From: Lachnoanaerobaculum saburreum DSM 3986
GTDB taxonomy: Bacteria > Bacillota > Clostridia > Lachnospirales > Lachnospiraceae
Length of the DNA: 64,000 nucleotides
Direction of reading: 5' to 3'
Assembly (NCBI RefSeq): GCF_000185385.1
Contig: NZ_GL622296.1
Coordinates: 2,863,223 to 2,927,222 of the forward strand
This document shows positions 33,522 through 41,521 of the stretch, in pieces. The notes beneath the pieces were generated by a model. The model saw only the letters and a list, made by a program, of their open reading frames with translations. It did not search any database and was not told where the DNA came from. A program made the position numbers and the translations under genes. How positions within the stretch are numbered: the first letter of the stretch is position 1; every line of letters starts with the position of its first letter.

Positions 33522-34469
33522 CTAAATTCCCTTTCCGTCATTCATCTTTGCTATAATCTTGTTAATAGCAATCAACAAAACGACATTGATTACAGTATTG
33601 AACAAACCTACTGCTGTAGAAAAGCTGTAGTCTCCATCCAAAAGACCTTTCTTGTATACATAGGTTGCTATAATCTCAGATGATTTCAAGTTCATATCTG
33701 TTTGTAATGCATAAGCTTTTTCAAATCCTATGCTCATAATATTTCCTGCCTGCATAATAAACTGAATTACTACAATATCTTTAATAGCCGGCCAATCAAC
33801 AGCCTTAATCTGTTGCCAAATATTTGCACCGTCAAGTTCTGCCGCCTCACGAAGTTCCTGACTCGCATTGGATAGTGCCGCCGTATACATAATAGATGCC
33901 CAACCTGCTCCCTGCCAAATACCTGAAATGATATAAATACTGCGGAATGCTTCCGGCATTGTCATAAAATTTATGCTTGATCCAAAAAGGTGATTAACCG
34001 GCCCTGTAACTGAAAGAAGGATTCTTACCATACCGCAAAGTACAATTACCGAAACAAAATTCGGTATATAAAGAATTGTTTGAATTTTCTTTTTTATAGT
34101 GTTGCTTCCTATCCTGTTTAATAATAATGCCAAAATTATAGGAACCGGGAAACCCCAAACCAAGCCATAAGCACTCAACTTTAATGTATTAGACAAATAT
34201 CTTATAAAATCCGGCGAGGAGAGAAAACGCTCAAAAAACTTAAACCCGACCCATTCGCTCCCAACTATTCCTCTTATAGGATTAAACTTTTGAAATGCAA
34301 TTAAAATACCACCCATTGGCAAATATCTAAATATAATTGTCAATAAAAGTGCCGGTCCTATAAAGATAATGTACAACTCCCAATGCTTACGCATATAGCT
34401 AAACACTGACTCCTGCTTTTTTGCCGCCCCTGAATGCAACGCATTCACATCTTGATTACTTGTTGCCAT
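33522..34469 (-). CDS. Carbohydrate ABC transporter permease (LplB/YteP class)
   Basis: 315 aa with six membrane helices. The N-terminal cytoplasmic part is followed by LYIIFIGPALLLTIIFRYLPMGGILIAF; the EAA loop is LREAAELDGANIWQQIKAVDWPAIK. It is the first gene of the fructoside import operon. AGGAGGG precedes the start, and the promoter with its LacI-type operator lies immediately upstream. Confidence 0.92.
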   Translation of the reverse strand: MATSNQDVNALHSGAAKKQESVFSYMRKHWELYIIFIGPALLLTIIFRYLPMGGILIAFQKFNPIRGIVGSEWVGFKFFERFLSSPDFIRYLSNTLKLSAYGLVWGFPVPIILALLLNRIGSNTIKKKIQTILYIPNFVSVIVLCGMVRILLSVTGPVNHLFGSSINFMTMPEAFRSIYIISGIWQGAGWASIMYTAALSNASQELREAAELDGANIWQQIKAVDWPAIKDIVVIQFIMQAGNIMSIGFEKAYALQTDMNLKSSEIIATYVYKKGLLDGDYSFSTAVGLFNTVINVVLLIAINKIIAKMNDGKGI

Positions 34470-34505
34470 AAAACCCTCCTTTACAGTATGTTTTTTATTA
34501 AGAAC

Positions 34506-34557
34506 ATAATAGTTTTATTTTTACATAATGTCAATACTTTATTTTACATTTGTAAAA
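34506..34557 (-). promoter_or_regulatory. Promoter and operator of the fructoside ABC operon
   Basis: Minus strand TTGACA (34529-34534), 17 bases, TATTAT (34506-34511). The perfect 16-bp palindrome TTTTACATTTGTAAAA (34542-34557) lies seven bases upstream of the -35. A degenerate third copy is at 34575-34590. Confidence 0.8.
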
Positions 34558-34597
34558 CTATTTTCAGAGTAAATTTTTACATTTGTTTATTTGAATC

Positions 34598-34680
34598 TTC
34601 ACAATGCAAGTAAGCTATGTTATAATATAGCTTGAATTATATATTAATTGTTTAGAATTGTTTAGTTTACATTTGTAAAC
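34598..34680 (+). promoter_or_regulatory. Promoter and operator of the LacI-type regulator
   Basis: TTCACA (34598-34603), 17 bases, TATAAT (34621-34626). The perfect palindrome GTTTACATTTGTAAAC (34665-34680) lies about 30 bases past the start point. It shares the core TTTACATTTGTAAA with the operator at 34542. Confidence 0.8.
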
Positions 34681-34730
34681 AAGCAATTTTATATTTATAT
34701 AATTTATTATATAAATGGAAAGGAAGAAAA

Positions 34731-35792
34731 ATGTCACAGAGAGTAACTTTACAGGATATAGCCGATGAATTGGGGGTTTCCAGAAATACGGTATCAAAGG
34801 CGATAAATAATACAGGTCTTCTTTCCGAGTCTACAAAAAAGAAGGTCCTGGCTAAGACTGTCGAGATGGGCTATAAGCAATTCTCATATGTGGACTTTGA
34901 TAATGTCAACAAGCAGCTACAAGCCAAGAACGATAAAACAGAAATAGCTTTGCTTACAACATGGTTTTTAAACGGATCACATTTTTCTGCACCTATGCTT
35001 GATAAGTTTCAATTGGAAATTTCAAAGTTCGGTTACTCTATGAGTATGCATATTATTCGTGATGAAGATATAAAAAATCTCACATTGCCCGCTTCATTAC
35101 ATAATGACAGATTGGCAGGTATTATGTGCATAGAGGTCTTTGACTATGACTATGCGTCTATGCTTTCAAAGCTTGATATACCTATTCTTTTCGTAGACAC
35201 TCCGGTAGATATTGGCAAGGAACCTCTACGTGGGGATAAACTTTTGATGGAAAACTCTTCACCCATTATTTCGTTTATTTCAGACCTGAAGCAAAACGGT
35301 ATATCCCGCATCGGTTTTATCGGTGAATATATGCATTGTCAATCTTTTTTTGAAAGATATATGGCATATCGTACAGGAATGAACATCCATCAATTGGAAA
35401 TCAATGAATCATGGTGCCTCACCAAAAACAAGCCGGGAATTTTACATCCTGATAAAAAGGACTATAAATCTTATATACAGGAAGAATTGGAAAAGCTTTC
35501 CGTTCTCCCACAGGTATTCATCTGTGCCAATGATTTTGTAGCTTTAGATTTGCTTAATGTCCTAAATAAAATGCAGATCAAAATTCCTGAAGATATTAAG
35601 ATTCTGGGCTTTGATGATGCTCCTGAAGCACGCATTATCAGTCCTAAGTTATCAACCGTGCATATTCACAGTCAAATTTTAGGATTTTCAGCAACACAAC
35701 TTTTACTTTCAAGAATCAATGAGCCTGATATGAACTTTAGAACCATGCACTGTGAAACAAATTTAGTTCTTCGTGCATCCACAGGAGATTAA
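34731..35792 (+). CDS. LacI-family transcriptional regulator
   Basis: 353 aa. The N-terminal helix-turn-helix is VTLQDIADELGVSRNTVSKAINN (residues 5-27) with a hinge helix at SESTKKKVLAKTVEMGY. The sugar-binding core follows, with VFICANDFVALDLLNVL and ILGFDDAPEARIISPKLSTV. It should repress the divergent importer-GH32 operon, and itself, by binding the two 16-bp palindromes in the shared intergenic region, until a sugar releases it. Good AAAGGAAG site. It is co-directional with the two genes that follow. Confidence 0.93.
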   Translation: MSQRVTLQDIADELGVSRNTVSKAINNTGLLSESTKKKVLAKTVEMGYKQFSYVDFDNVNKQLQAKNDKTEIALLTTWFLNGSHFSAPMLDKFQLEISKFGYSMSMHIIRDEDIKNLTLPASLHNDRLAGIMCIEVFDYDYASMLSKLDIPILFVDTPVDIGKEPLRGDKLLMENSSPIISFISDLKQNGISRIGFIGEYMHCQSFFERYMAYRTGMNIHQLEINESWCLTKNKPGILHPDKKDYKSYIQEELEKLSVLPQVFICANDFVALDLLNVLNKMQIKIPEDIKILGFDDAPEARIISPKLSTVHIHSQILGFSATQLLLSRINEPDMNFRTMHCETNLVLRASTGD

Positions 35793-35796
35793 GCCT

Positions 35797-36432
35797 ATGA
35801 AAAACCTCTTTAACTTTGAAAATCCTGTAATGAACTTTATAGGAAAGCTGCTTGACTGTTTTTTACTTAATATTCTTTGGCTCTTATGTTGTATTCCGGT
35901 TATAACTATCGGTGCATCTACAACCGCACTTTACCATTGTGCTATAAAGCTGTCAAAAGATGAGCCGTTATACTTATTCCGGGATTTTTTTCACTCGTTT
36001 AAACTAAACTTTATCCCCGCAGCCAAGCTGACCATGATTTTCCTTGTTATAGGAATTATACTTGGTATAGATGCCTATATCTTTTTGCATATTAAAATAC
36101 CGATGCTTCCATGGTGCATCGGTATGGGGCTGTTAGTACTTTTTGCTATTTGCTATACCATTACTTTACTCTATGTATTTGTTCTTCTGTCCCGTTTTGA
36201 TAACAGTATTAAAAATATGATTTTCAATGCTTTTGCTGTAGGAATACGCTTTATATTCTGTACTGTTATCATTGCCGCCATTCACTTTATTGTATTTTAT
36301 ATCTCTATAAGATGGTTTGCACCTCTTATGTTCCTTGGTATGGGATTGATTGCATTTTTAAGTTCTTATTTTTTAAAAAATGTGCTTTTTTATATTGAAG
36401 AGAGCCAAAATAAAAGGGGAACACCTCAATGA
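35797..36432 (+). CDS. YesL-family (DUF624) membrane protein
   Basis: 211 aa with about five membrane helices (LLDCFLLNILWLLCCIPVITIGASTTALY is the family start). DUF624/YesL genes are found beside LplB/LplC-type sugar importers and YesMN systems; their role is unknown, possibly assisting transport. The ATG at 35797, four bases past the lacI stop with AGGAGATT upstream, is preferred over 35773. It overlaps the next gene by four bases. Confidence 0.85.
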   Translation: MKNLFNFENPVMNFIGKLLDCFLLNILWLLCCIPVITIGASTTALYHCAIKLSKDEPLYLFRDFFHSFKLNFIPAAKLTMIFLVIGIILGIDAYIFLHIKIPMLPWCIGMGLLVLFAICYTITLLYVFVLLSRFDNSIKNMIFNAFAVGIRFIFCTVIIAAIHFIVFYISIRWFAPLMFLGMGLIAFLSSYFLKNVLFYIEESQNKRGTPQ

Positions 36433-37010
36433 AAGATTATGATTTGCATGGAATAAAAAAAATAGAATATATACTGGATTATTATAAACTCCCTATTGTC
36501 CTTAGTATTATTATAATTTATATATTTTGTTCCCTATCTTATAAATTGATTACAAAAAAGAATACATTGCTGAGTGTAGCCGCCATAAATATAGAGATTT
36601 CAAATGAGAATATTCTAAAATTTTCCGATAACTATCTTATAAGCAGAAATTTCAGCAGTAAAAAATATAATATAAACTTTTATAATAATCTTATATCGGA
36701 GGGGAATCCAAATGACGGGGCTTCATATGAGTATGCCTATGCATCATCCATGAAACTGCTTGCCCTTATGACTGATAAAACACTTGATATTGTTTTGATG
36801 GACGAAAAGGCCTATCAGACCTTTTCAAACAATGAATATCTGTATAATCTTTATGATTTGAACCTTTCCGAAAATACTACAAACAAGCAGGATGCAATAC
36901 TTATTTCAAGTCCATATTTTTCAGATGAAATATATATCGGTATTATTAAAAACAGCCGACATTTGGAGGAAGCCGTTCAATATATCAATTACTTAATAAA
37001 TGTCTTATAA
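36429..37010 (+). CDS. Hypothetical single-pass membrane protein with binding-protein-like ectodomain
   Basis: 193 aa. A short cytoplasmic start is followed by one membrane helix (LPIVLSIIIIYIFCSLSY, about 21-38) and an outside domain of about 150 residues. LDIVLMDEKAYQTFSNNEYLYNLYDL and ILISSPYFSDEIYIGIIKNSRHLEEAVQYINYL resemble stretches of extracellular solute-binding proteins, so it may be a small membrane-tethered relative; this is an inference. It overlaps yesL by four bases (ATGA) and ends the regulator operon. I do not recognise a named family. Confidence 0.6.
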   Translation: MKDYDLHGIKKIEYILDYYKLPIVLSIIIIYIFCSLSYKLITKKNTLLSVAAINIEISNENILKFSDNYLISRNFSSKKYNINFYNNLISEGNPNDGASYEYAYASSMKLLALMTDKTLDIVLMDEKAYQTFSNNEYLYNLYDLNLSENTTNKQDAILISSPYFSDEIYIGIIKNSRHLEEAVQYINYLINVL

Positions 37011-37013
37011 AAT

Positions 37014-37211
37014 ATATAAAAGCCGGCATCTCTGTCGGCTCGAATTTTTGGGAGGAGAGCCGAAATATATCGGCTCGAGTATTATGAAAAAAATCTTTTA
37101 TTTATAGACTCGCTATCTCTTGTCTATGTAATGTATTATAGAAAATAAAAGTGGCTAAAGTTTGTTTTTTATGTAAAAGGTTTTTGAATCCGCTATGAAC
37201 ATTATATGAAC
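37014..37211 (-). ncRNA. Repeated structured intergenic element, copy 2 (candidate small RNA)
   Basis: Second copy of the element at 27401-27590. Conserved here are the minus-strand anti-Shine-Dalgarno motif UCUCCUCCC (37050-37058), the hairpin GAGCCG/CGGCTC (37057-37076, loop changed but stem intact), the TAGAC/GTCTA repeat (37105-37126) and the terminal hairpin (37021-37040). The terminal stem has a G-T change that pairs only as plus-strand RNA; on the minus strand it leaves one A-C mismatch before TTTTATATATTTT. That hairpin also ends the plus-strand lacI operon. The plus-strand frame MKKIFY stops after seven codons. A metQ terminator separates it from metQ, so minus transcription would need its own promoter. 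Confidence 0.5.
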
Positions 37212-37253
37212 TGTAAGCGAATACTTATCCACAGTCATCTATTTCTTAAGCAC

Positions 37254-37300
37254 AAAAAAGGCTGTCACATACTCCAATTTTTTTTAATATGTAACAGCCC
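37254..37300 (-). terminator. Terminator of the metNIQ operon
   Basis: GGCTGTCACATA and TATGTAACAGCC form a 12-bp stem with one mismatch around a T-rich loop. On the minus strand it is followed by TTTTTTG. Confidence 0.85.
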
Positions 37301-37322
37301 ATAATATTTAATTATTTAAAAT

Positions 37323-38219
37323 TTATTTCCAAGCCGGTATATAAGCACCCTTATATGTGTCCTCTATAACCTTCTTTACATCATCACTCTGAAAAGCTTT
37401 TACAATCTTTTTGTAAGTCTCATTGTCCTTGTCTTCACTTCTGGCAACAATAACATTTACATATGGATTGTCGGCTCCATCCTCCACCTTTTCAAGATAG
37501 ATGGAATCTGTCTTAGGATTTAGACCGTTGTCCACTGCATGACCGCCGTTGATTACTGCGGCGGCTACATCAGGTAAAAGACTTGGTGTATTGGCAGCCT
37601 CAACCTCTGTGAATTTGATGTTCTTTGCATTCTCTGTAATATCGCTAAGTGTAGGTGTATATCCTGCATCAGGATTTACTTTGATCACTCCTGCACTCTC
37701 AAGCACCTTCAATGCTCTACCGCCGTTTGTAGCATCATTCGGAATTGCTATTGTATCGCCGTCCTTAAGCTCTGAAAGATCTTTAATCTTTTTTGAGTAT
37801 ACTCCAAGAGGTGCAATGATTGTATCACCTATAGCCTTTATCCTATATCCGTTGTCTTTAATATCATTTGCAAGATACGCCTTGTGCTGGAATGAATTCA
37901 AATCAATCTCTTTGTCATTCAATGCTCTGTTCGGCAATGAATAGTCTGCAAACTTTACAAGTTCTACCGTGATGCCCTCTTTTGCCATAGCCTCTATTAC
38001 AGGATTCCACTGTTCATTATTCTCACCTACAACACCTATCTTGATTGTTGTATTACCCTCAGTCTTTGCACCGCCTACCTTAGACTCTGCACTTGTGCTT
38101 TCATTTTTGCCGCTCTCACTTGCCTTCTGAGTTGTATCCGCCTTCTGACTTGAACCGCATGCGGTAAGTCCCAAAGCTAAAATTGCACCGATTGCTAAAA
38201 ATTTACTTAATTTTCTCAT
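37323..38219 (-). CDS. metQ: Methionine ABC transporter substrate-binding lipoprotein (NlpA family)
   Basis: 298 aa. Lipobox LTACGSS, a Ser/Thr/Lys linker of about 45 residues, then an NlpA domain: IKIGVVGENNEQWNPVIEAM, DKEIDLNSFQHKAYL and TIIAPLGVYSKKIKDLSELKDGDTIAIPND. It captures methionine or a derivative outside the membrane. The ATG at 38219 with GGAGGATAT is preferred over 38231. Last gene of metN-metI-metQ. Confidence 0.92.
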   Translation of the reverse strand: MRKLSKFLAIGAILALGLTACGSSQKADTTQKASESGKNESTSAESKVGGAKTEGNTTIKIGVVGENNEQWNPVIEAMAKEGITVELVKFADYSLPNRALNDKEIDLNSFQHKAYLANDIKDNGYRIKAIGDTIIAPLGVYSKKIKDLSELKDGDTIAIPNDATNGGRALKVLESAGVIKVNPDAGYTPTLSDITENAKNIKFTEVEAANTPSLLPDVAAAVINGGHAVDNGLNPKTDSIYLEKVEDGADNPYVNVIVARSEDKDNETYKKIVKAFQSDDVKKVIEDTYKGAYIPAWK

Positions 38220-38282
38220 GATATCCTCCATGTATTTTTCTATATAACTCGGGTGATCTTTAAATCAATACCCGGTGATAAC

Positions 38283-38963
38283 TTAATGTGTTGTTTTCTT
38301 TATCGCCTTGTTTCCAAGCCCCTGTATCAAGCTTACCATTATAAGTATTATAATTACTGTAGCGTATGTTACATCTGTTTGATTTCTCTGATGTCCGTAT
38401 CTTATTGCAAAGTCTCCAAGACCTCCTCCGCCTATAGCACCTGCCATAGCGGTAAGACCTAAAAGTGAAATAAATGTAATCTGTACCCCTCTTATAATCC
38501 CGGGCAGACTCTCTCTTAAATATACTCTGAATATAATCTCTATAGGAGATGAACCCATGCTCTGTGCCGCTTCGATAAGCCCCTTATCCACTTCATACAA
38601 TGCACTTTCTATCTGTCTTGTAAAGAAAGGTACTGTACCGAATACAAGCGGGAGTATGGCACCCTTTGTTCCTATTGCAGTTCCCACCACCATTCTTGTA
38701 AAAGGTATAAGTGCGGCAAGTAAAATAACAAACGGTATTGACCTGAATACATTTATCAGTTTATCCATAATGTTGTAGATAACAGCATTTTTTAATATAC
38801 CCCTTGGAGATGTGACCACCACTATAACACCGAAGATAAGACCGAAGATAAGTGAAATCGCACCTGAAAGTACCATCATATTGACAGTTTGTAAAGTTGC
38901 ATCAATTATCTCATTCGGCTTAGCAGATACATTCGGTAACAGAATATGCAATATTTCATTCAT
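38283..38963 (-). CDS. metI: Methionine ABC transporter permease
   Basis: 226 aa with about five membrane helices. The family loop is GLIEAAQSMGSSPIEIIFRVYLRESLPGIIRG, and NVFRSIPFVILLAALIPFTR is the MetI signature. It overlaps metN by eight bases; GGAGGTAAT precedes the start. Confidence 0.94.
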   Translation of the reverse strand: MNEILHILLPNVSAKPNEIIDATLQTVNMMVLSGAISLIFGLIFGVIVVVTSPRGILKNAVIYNIMDKLINVFRSIPFVILLAALIPFTRMVVGTAIGTKGAILPLVFGTVPFFTRQIESALYEVDKGLIEAAQSMGSSPIEIIFRVYLRESLPGIIRGVQITFISLLGLTAMAGAIGGGGLGDFAIRYGHQRNQTDVTYATVIIILIMVSLIQGLGNKAIKKTTH

Positions 38964-39990
38964 GCTTTATTACCTCCACTCCTACTTCCTTACATTTCAG
39001 ATGTTTGATTGCAGCATCTATATCAGATTTTTCACCGCTTACTATTGCTACCGTTCCTCCTATAGGAGCATCCTTTACTATTTCCACATCTGCATAGATA
39101 ATATTCAGATTTATATTAAACTTTCTGGATACTTCTGAAATCAGTGCTTCTGAAGTATTTGCTTTCTTATAGCTGAGTCTAAGTATAATCTCACCCGGTT
39201 TTAATTTGGCTACATCGGAGCCTGAAGCTATAAGGCCTTCTATCTTTTGAAGATTTGAGGTGGTTTTTATAAAATCCTTTGTAATCTTATGCTTCGGATT
39301 TGCAAAGATTGAAAATACATCTCCTTCTTCAACTACATTTCCGTCTTCCATTACCGCCACTCTGTCACAGATTTGCTTTACAACCGCCATCTCATGTGTG
39401 ATAACTACTACAGTCAGTCCAAGTTTCTTATTAAGACTTTGTAACAGTTCCAATATAGATGAGGTTGTCTGCGGATCAAGTGCAGATGTCGCCTCATCAC
39501 ATAAAAGTACCTTCGGGTCATTTGCCAAGGCTCTTGCTATAGCCACTCTTTGTTTTTGACCGCCTGATAACTGACTCGGGTATGCATTCTCCTTGTCGGC
39601 TATATCTACCAAAGACAAAAGCTCCCTTACCCTTTTTCTTTTTTCTTCCTTTGAAAGTCCGCTTCCAAAAAGTGAATATTCCACATTTCCCGCCACCGTT
39701 CTTGACGGCATCAGATTAAAGTGCTGGAAAATCATTCCTATCTTTTTTCTTGCACTTCTTAGTTCTTTAGCTTTTAGGGCTGTCAAATCCTTTCCGTCAA
39801 CAAATACTTTGCCTGTATCAGGTCTTTCCAAAAGATTTATACACCTGACAAGTGTGGATTTCCCTGCTCCGGAAAATCCTATAATGCCGAATATCTCCCC
39901 TTTATCAATCACTAAAGATACATCTCTGACTGCATGTACTGAAATATTGCCTTCACTGAAAGTCTTTGTAATATTTTTCAGTTCAATCAT
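38956..39990 (-). CDS. metN: Methionine ABC transporter ATP-binding protein
   Basis: 344 aa. Walker A GFSGAGKST, signature LSGGQKQRVAIARAL, Walker B VLLCDEATSALDPQ and switch VITHEMAVV are intact. The C-terminal 100 residues are the NIL/ACT-like regulatory domain of MetN (ILRLSYKKANTSEALISEVSRKFNINLNIIYADVEIV), which allows inhibition by internal methionine. First gene of the operon. The leader is too short for a SAM riboswitch. Confidence 0.95.
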   Translation of the reverse strand: MIELKNITKTFSEGNISVHAVRDVSLVIDKGEIFGIIGFSGAGKSTLVRCINLLERPDTGKVFVDGKDLTALKAKELRSARKKIGMIFQHFNLMPSRTVAGNVEYSLFGSGLSKEEKRKRVRELLSLVDIADKENAYPSQLSGGQKQRVAIARALANDPKVLLCDEATSALDPQTTSSILELLQSLNKKLGLTVVVITHEMAVVKQICDRVAVMEDGNVVEEGDVFSIFANPKHKITKDFIKTTSNLQKIEGLIASGSDVAKLKPGEIILRLSYKKANTSEALISEVSRKFNINLNIIYADVEIVKDAPIGGTVAIVSGEKSDIDAAIKHLKCKEVGVEVIKHE

Positions 39991-40027
39991 ATATCTTTAT
40001 TTCCTTTTTCCTATTATGTTAGTAGGT

Positions 40028-40066
40028 ATTATAAAGCACCTACAAAAAAATTGCAAGTGCTTTATA
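40028..40066 (-). promoter_or_regulatory. metNIQ promoter flanked by an inverted repeat
   Basis: Minus strand TTGCAA (40051-40056), 17 bases, TATAAT (40028-40033). The 10-bp perfect inverted repeat TATAAAGCAC (40030-40039) and GTGCTTTATA (40057-40066) covers the -10 and abuts the -35, so it is probably an operator. The same hairpin could also slow transcription coming from trkH. Confidence 0.6.
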
Positions 40067-40072
40067 ATTACA

Positions 40073-41521
40073 TTATTTACCTTTTCCTATTTTCCATATA
40101 TTCGGGCAAAACAAAAGCAGCATCGGATATAACTCAAGTCTTCCTGCAAGCATATCAAAGGTCAAAACCAGCTTTGAAAAATATGAATATACATTGAAGT
40201 TTGCCATAGGACCTACCTTGGCAAGTCCGGGACCGATATTGTTAAAAGTTGCGGCTATAGCTGTAAAATTGGTCTCAAAATCAAAGTTATTAAGTGATAA
40301 TAAGAACATTGAAATAACATAAATCATTATATATGTGAGTATAAACACTCTGATACTGTTAAGTACAGGTTTTTCAAGCACCTTGCCGTCCATCTTGATA
40401 GTCTTTACACCTCTTGGATGAATGTAATATCCTATCTCTTGAAATACCGATTTTACCATAACTACAATTCTTGAAACTTTGATACCGCCGCCTGTACTTC
40501 CTGCACAGGCACCGCACATCATCAGGAATATAATTATATTTCTTGAAAGCTGCGGCCACCTGTCAAAGTCTGTGGTTGAATATCCTGTAGTGGTAATAAT
40601 GGAGCCAACCTGGAATGCCGCATGATTAAGTGCTATGAAGATATTATCAAAATATCCTCTGATATTCACTGTGATAACCACAATAGCCGCAAATATGATC
40701 CCGAAGTACCATCTGACCTCTTCTATCTTAAAAGCATCTTTTTTGTGCTTGCCTAAAAGTACAAAGTAAGCATTAAAGTTTACACCGAAAAGTATCATAA
40801 ATATGGTAACCACTACCTGTATAGCATAGGAATAACTGCCCATACTGTCGCCCTTTACTCCGAAGCCTCCTGTACCTGCCGTACCGAAGGTGATACAAAG
40901 TGCATCAAATATCGGCATTCTTATAATCACCAATATAACAAACTCTATAACAGTCATTACAAGATATATGCTGTACAGTATCTTAGCAGTATCTCGTAGT
41001 CTGGGTACAAGCTTTCCCACTACAGGACCCGGGCTCTCAGCCTTCATAAGATGCATATTGTAGCCGCCCGCCATAGGAAGTATTGCAAGCAGCAACACAA
41101 TAACACCCATACCTCCTACCCAGTGTGTAAAGCTTCTCCAGATAAGTGAGGTATGGCTTAAGCTTTCTACATCCTCCAAGATACTTGCTCCTGTTGTGGT
41201 AAAACCTGATACCGTCTCAAACAGTGCATCTATCATGTTCGGAATTTCTCCGGTAATTACAAAAGGGATTGCTCCCACTACACTTAGCACTATCCATGAC
41301 AGTGCAACCATCACAAAGCCCTCTCTGGCAAAGAACACATTCTCAAATTTCTTCTTGCCTGAAATTAAAAATCCTATAATGGCGGCAACCACCCCTACTG
41401 TCAAGTAGGCAAAACCTTCATGCTCACCGTATACAATTGATGTTACTGCCGGTATCAAAAAACAGGTGGCCTCCAACATCATTACCTTTCCTACTATATA
41501 TAATATAATTGAATAATTCAT
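40073..41521 (-). CDS. trkH: Potassium uptake channel subunit (TrkH/KtrB family)
   Basis: 482 aa membrane protein with four pore repeats. The selectivity loops are visible, for example VSGFTTTGASI, GTAGTGGFGVKGDSM, ITTTGYSTTDF and FNNIGPGL. CGACAGSTGGGIKVSRIVV is the family segment before the last repeat. It moves K+ into the cell with TrkA gating it. It overlaps trkA by one base (TAATG). Confidence 0.93.
   Translation of the reverse strand: MNYSIILYIVGKVMMLEATCFLIPAVTSIVYGEHEGFAYLTVGVVAAIIGFLISGKKKFENVFFAREGFVMVALSWIVLSVVGAIPFVITGEIPNMIDALFETVSGFTTTGASILEDVESLSHTSLIWRSFTHWVGGMGVIVLLLAILPMAGGYNMHLMKAESPGPVVGKLVPRLRDTAKILYSIYLVMTVIEFVILVIIRMPIFDALCITFGTAGTGGFGVKGDSMGSYSYAIQVVVTIFMILFGVNFNAYFVLLGKHKKDAFKIEEVRWYFGIIFAAIVVITVNIRGYFDNIFIALNHAAFQVGSIITTTGYSTTDFDRWPQLSRNIIIFLMMCGACAGSTGGGIKVSRIVVMVKSVFQEIGYYIHPRGVKTIKMDGKVLEKPVLNSIRVFILTYIMIYVISMFLLSLNNFDFETNFTAIAATFNNIGPGLAKVGPMANFNVYSYFSKLVLTFDMLAGRLELYPMLLLFCPNIWKIGKGK

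Noticed and set aside
39991..40072. SAM riboswitch upstream of metNIQ
   Set aside because: Too short and no kink-turn or pseudoknot sequence; only the promoter with an inverted repeat is seen.
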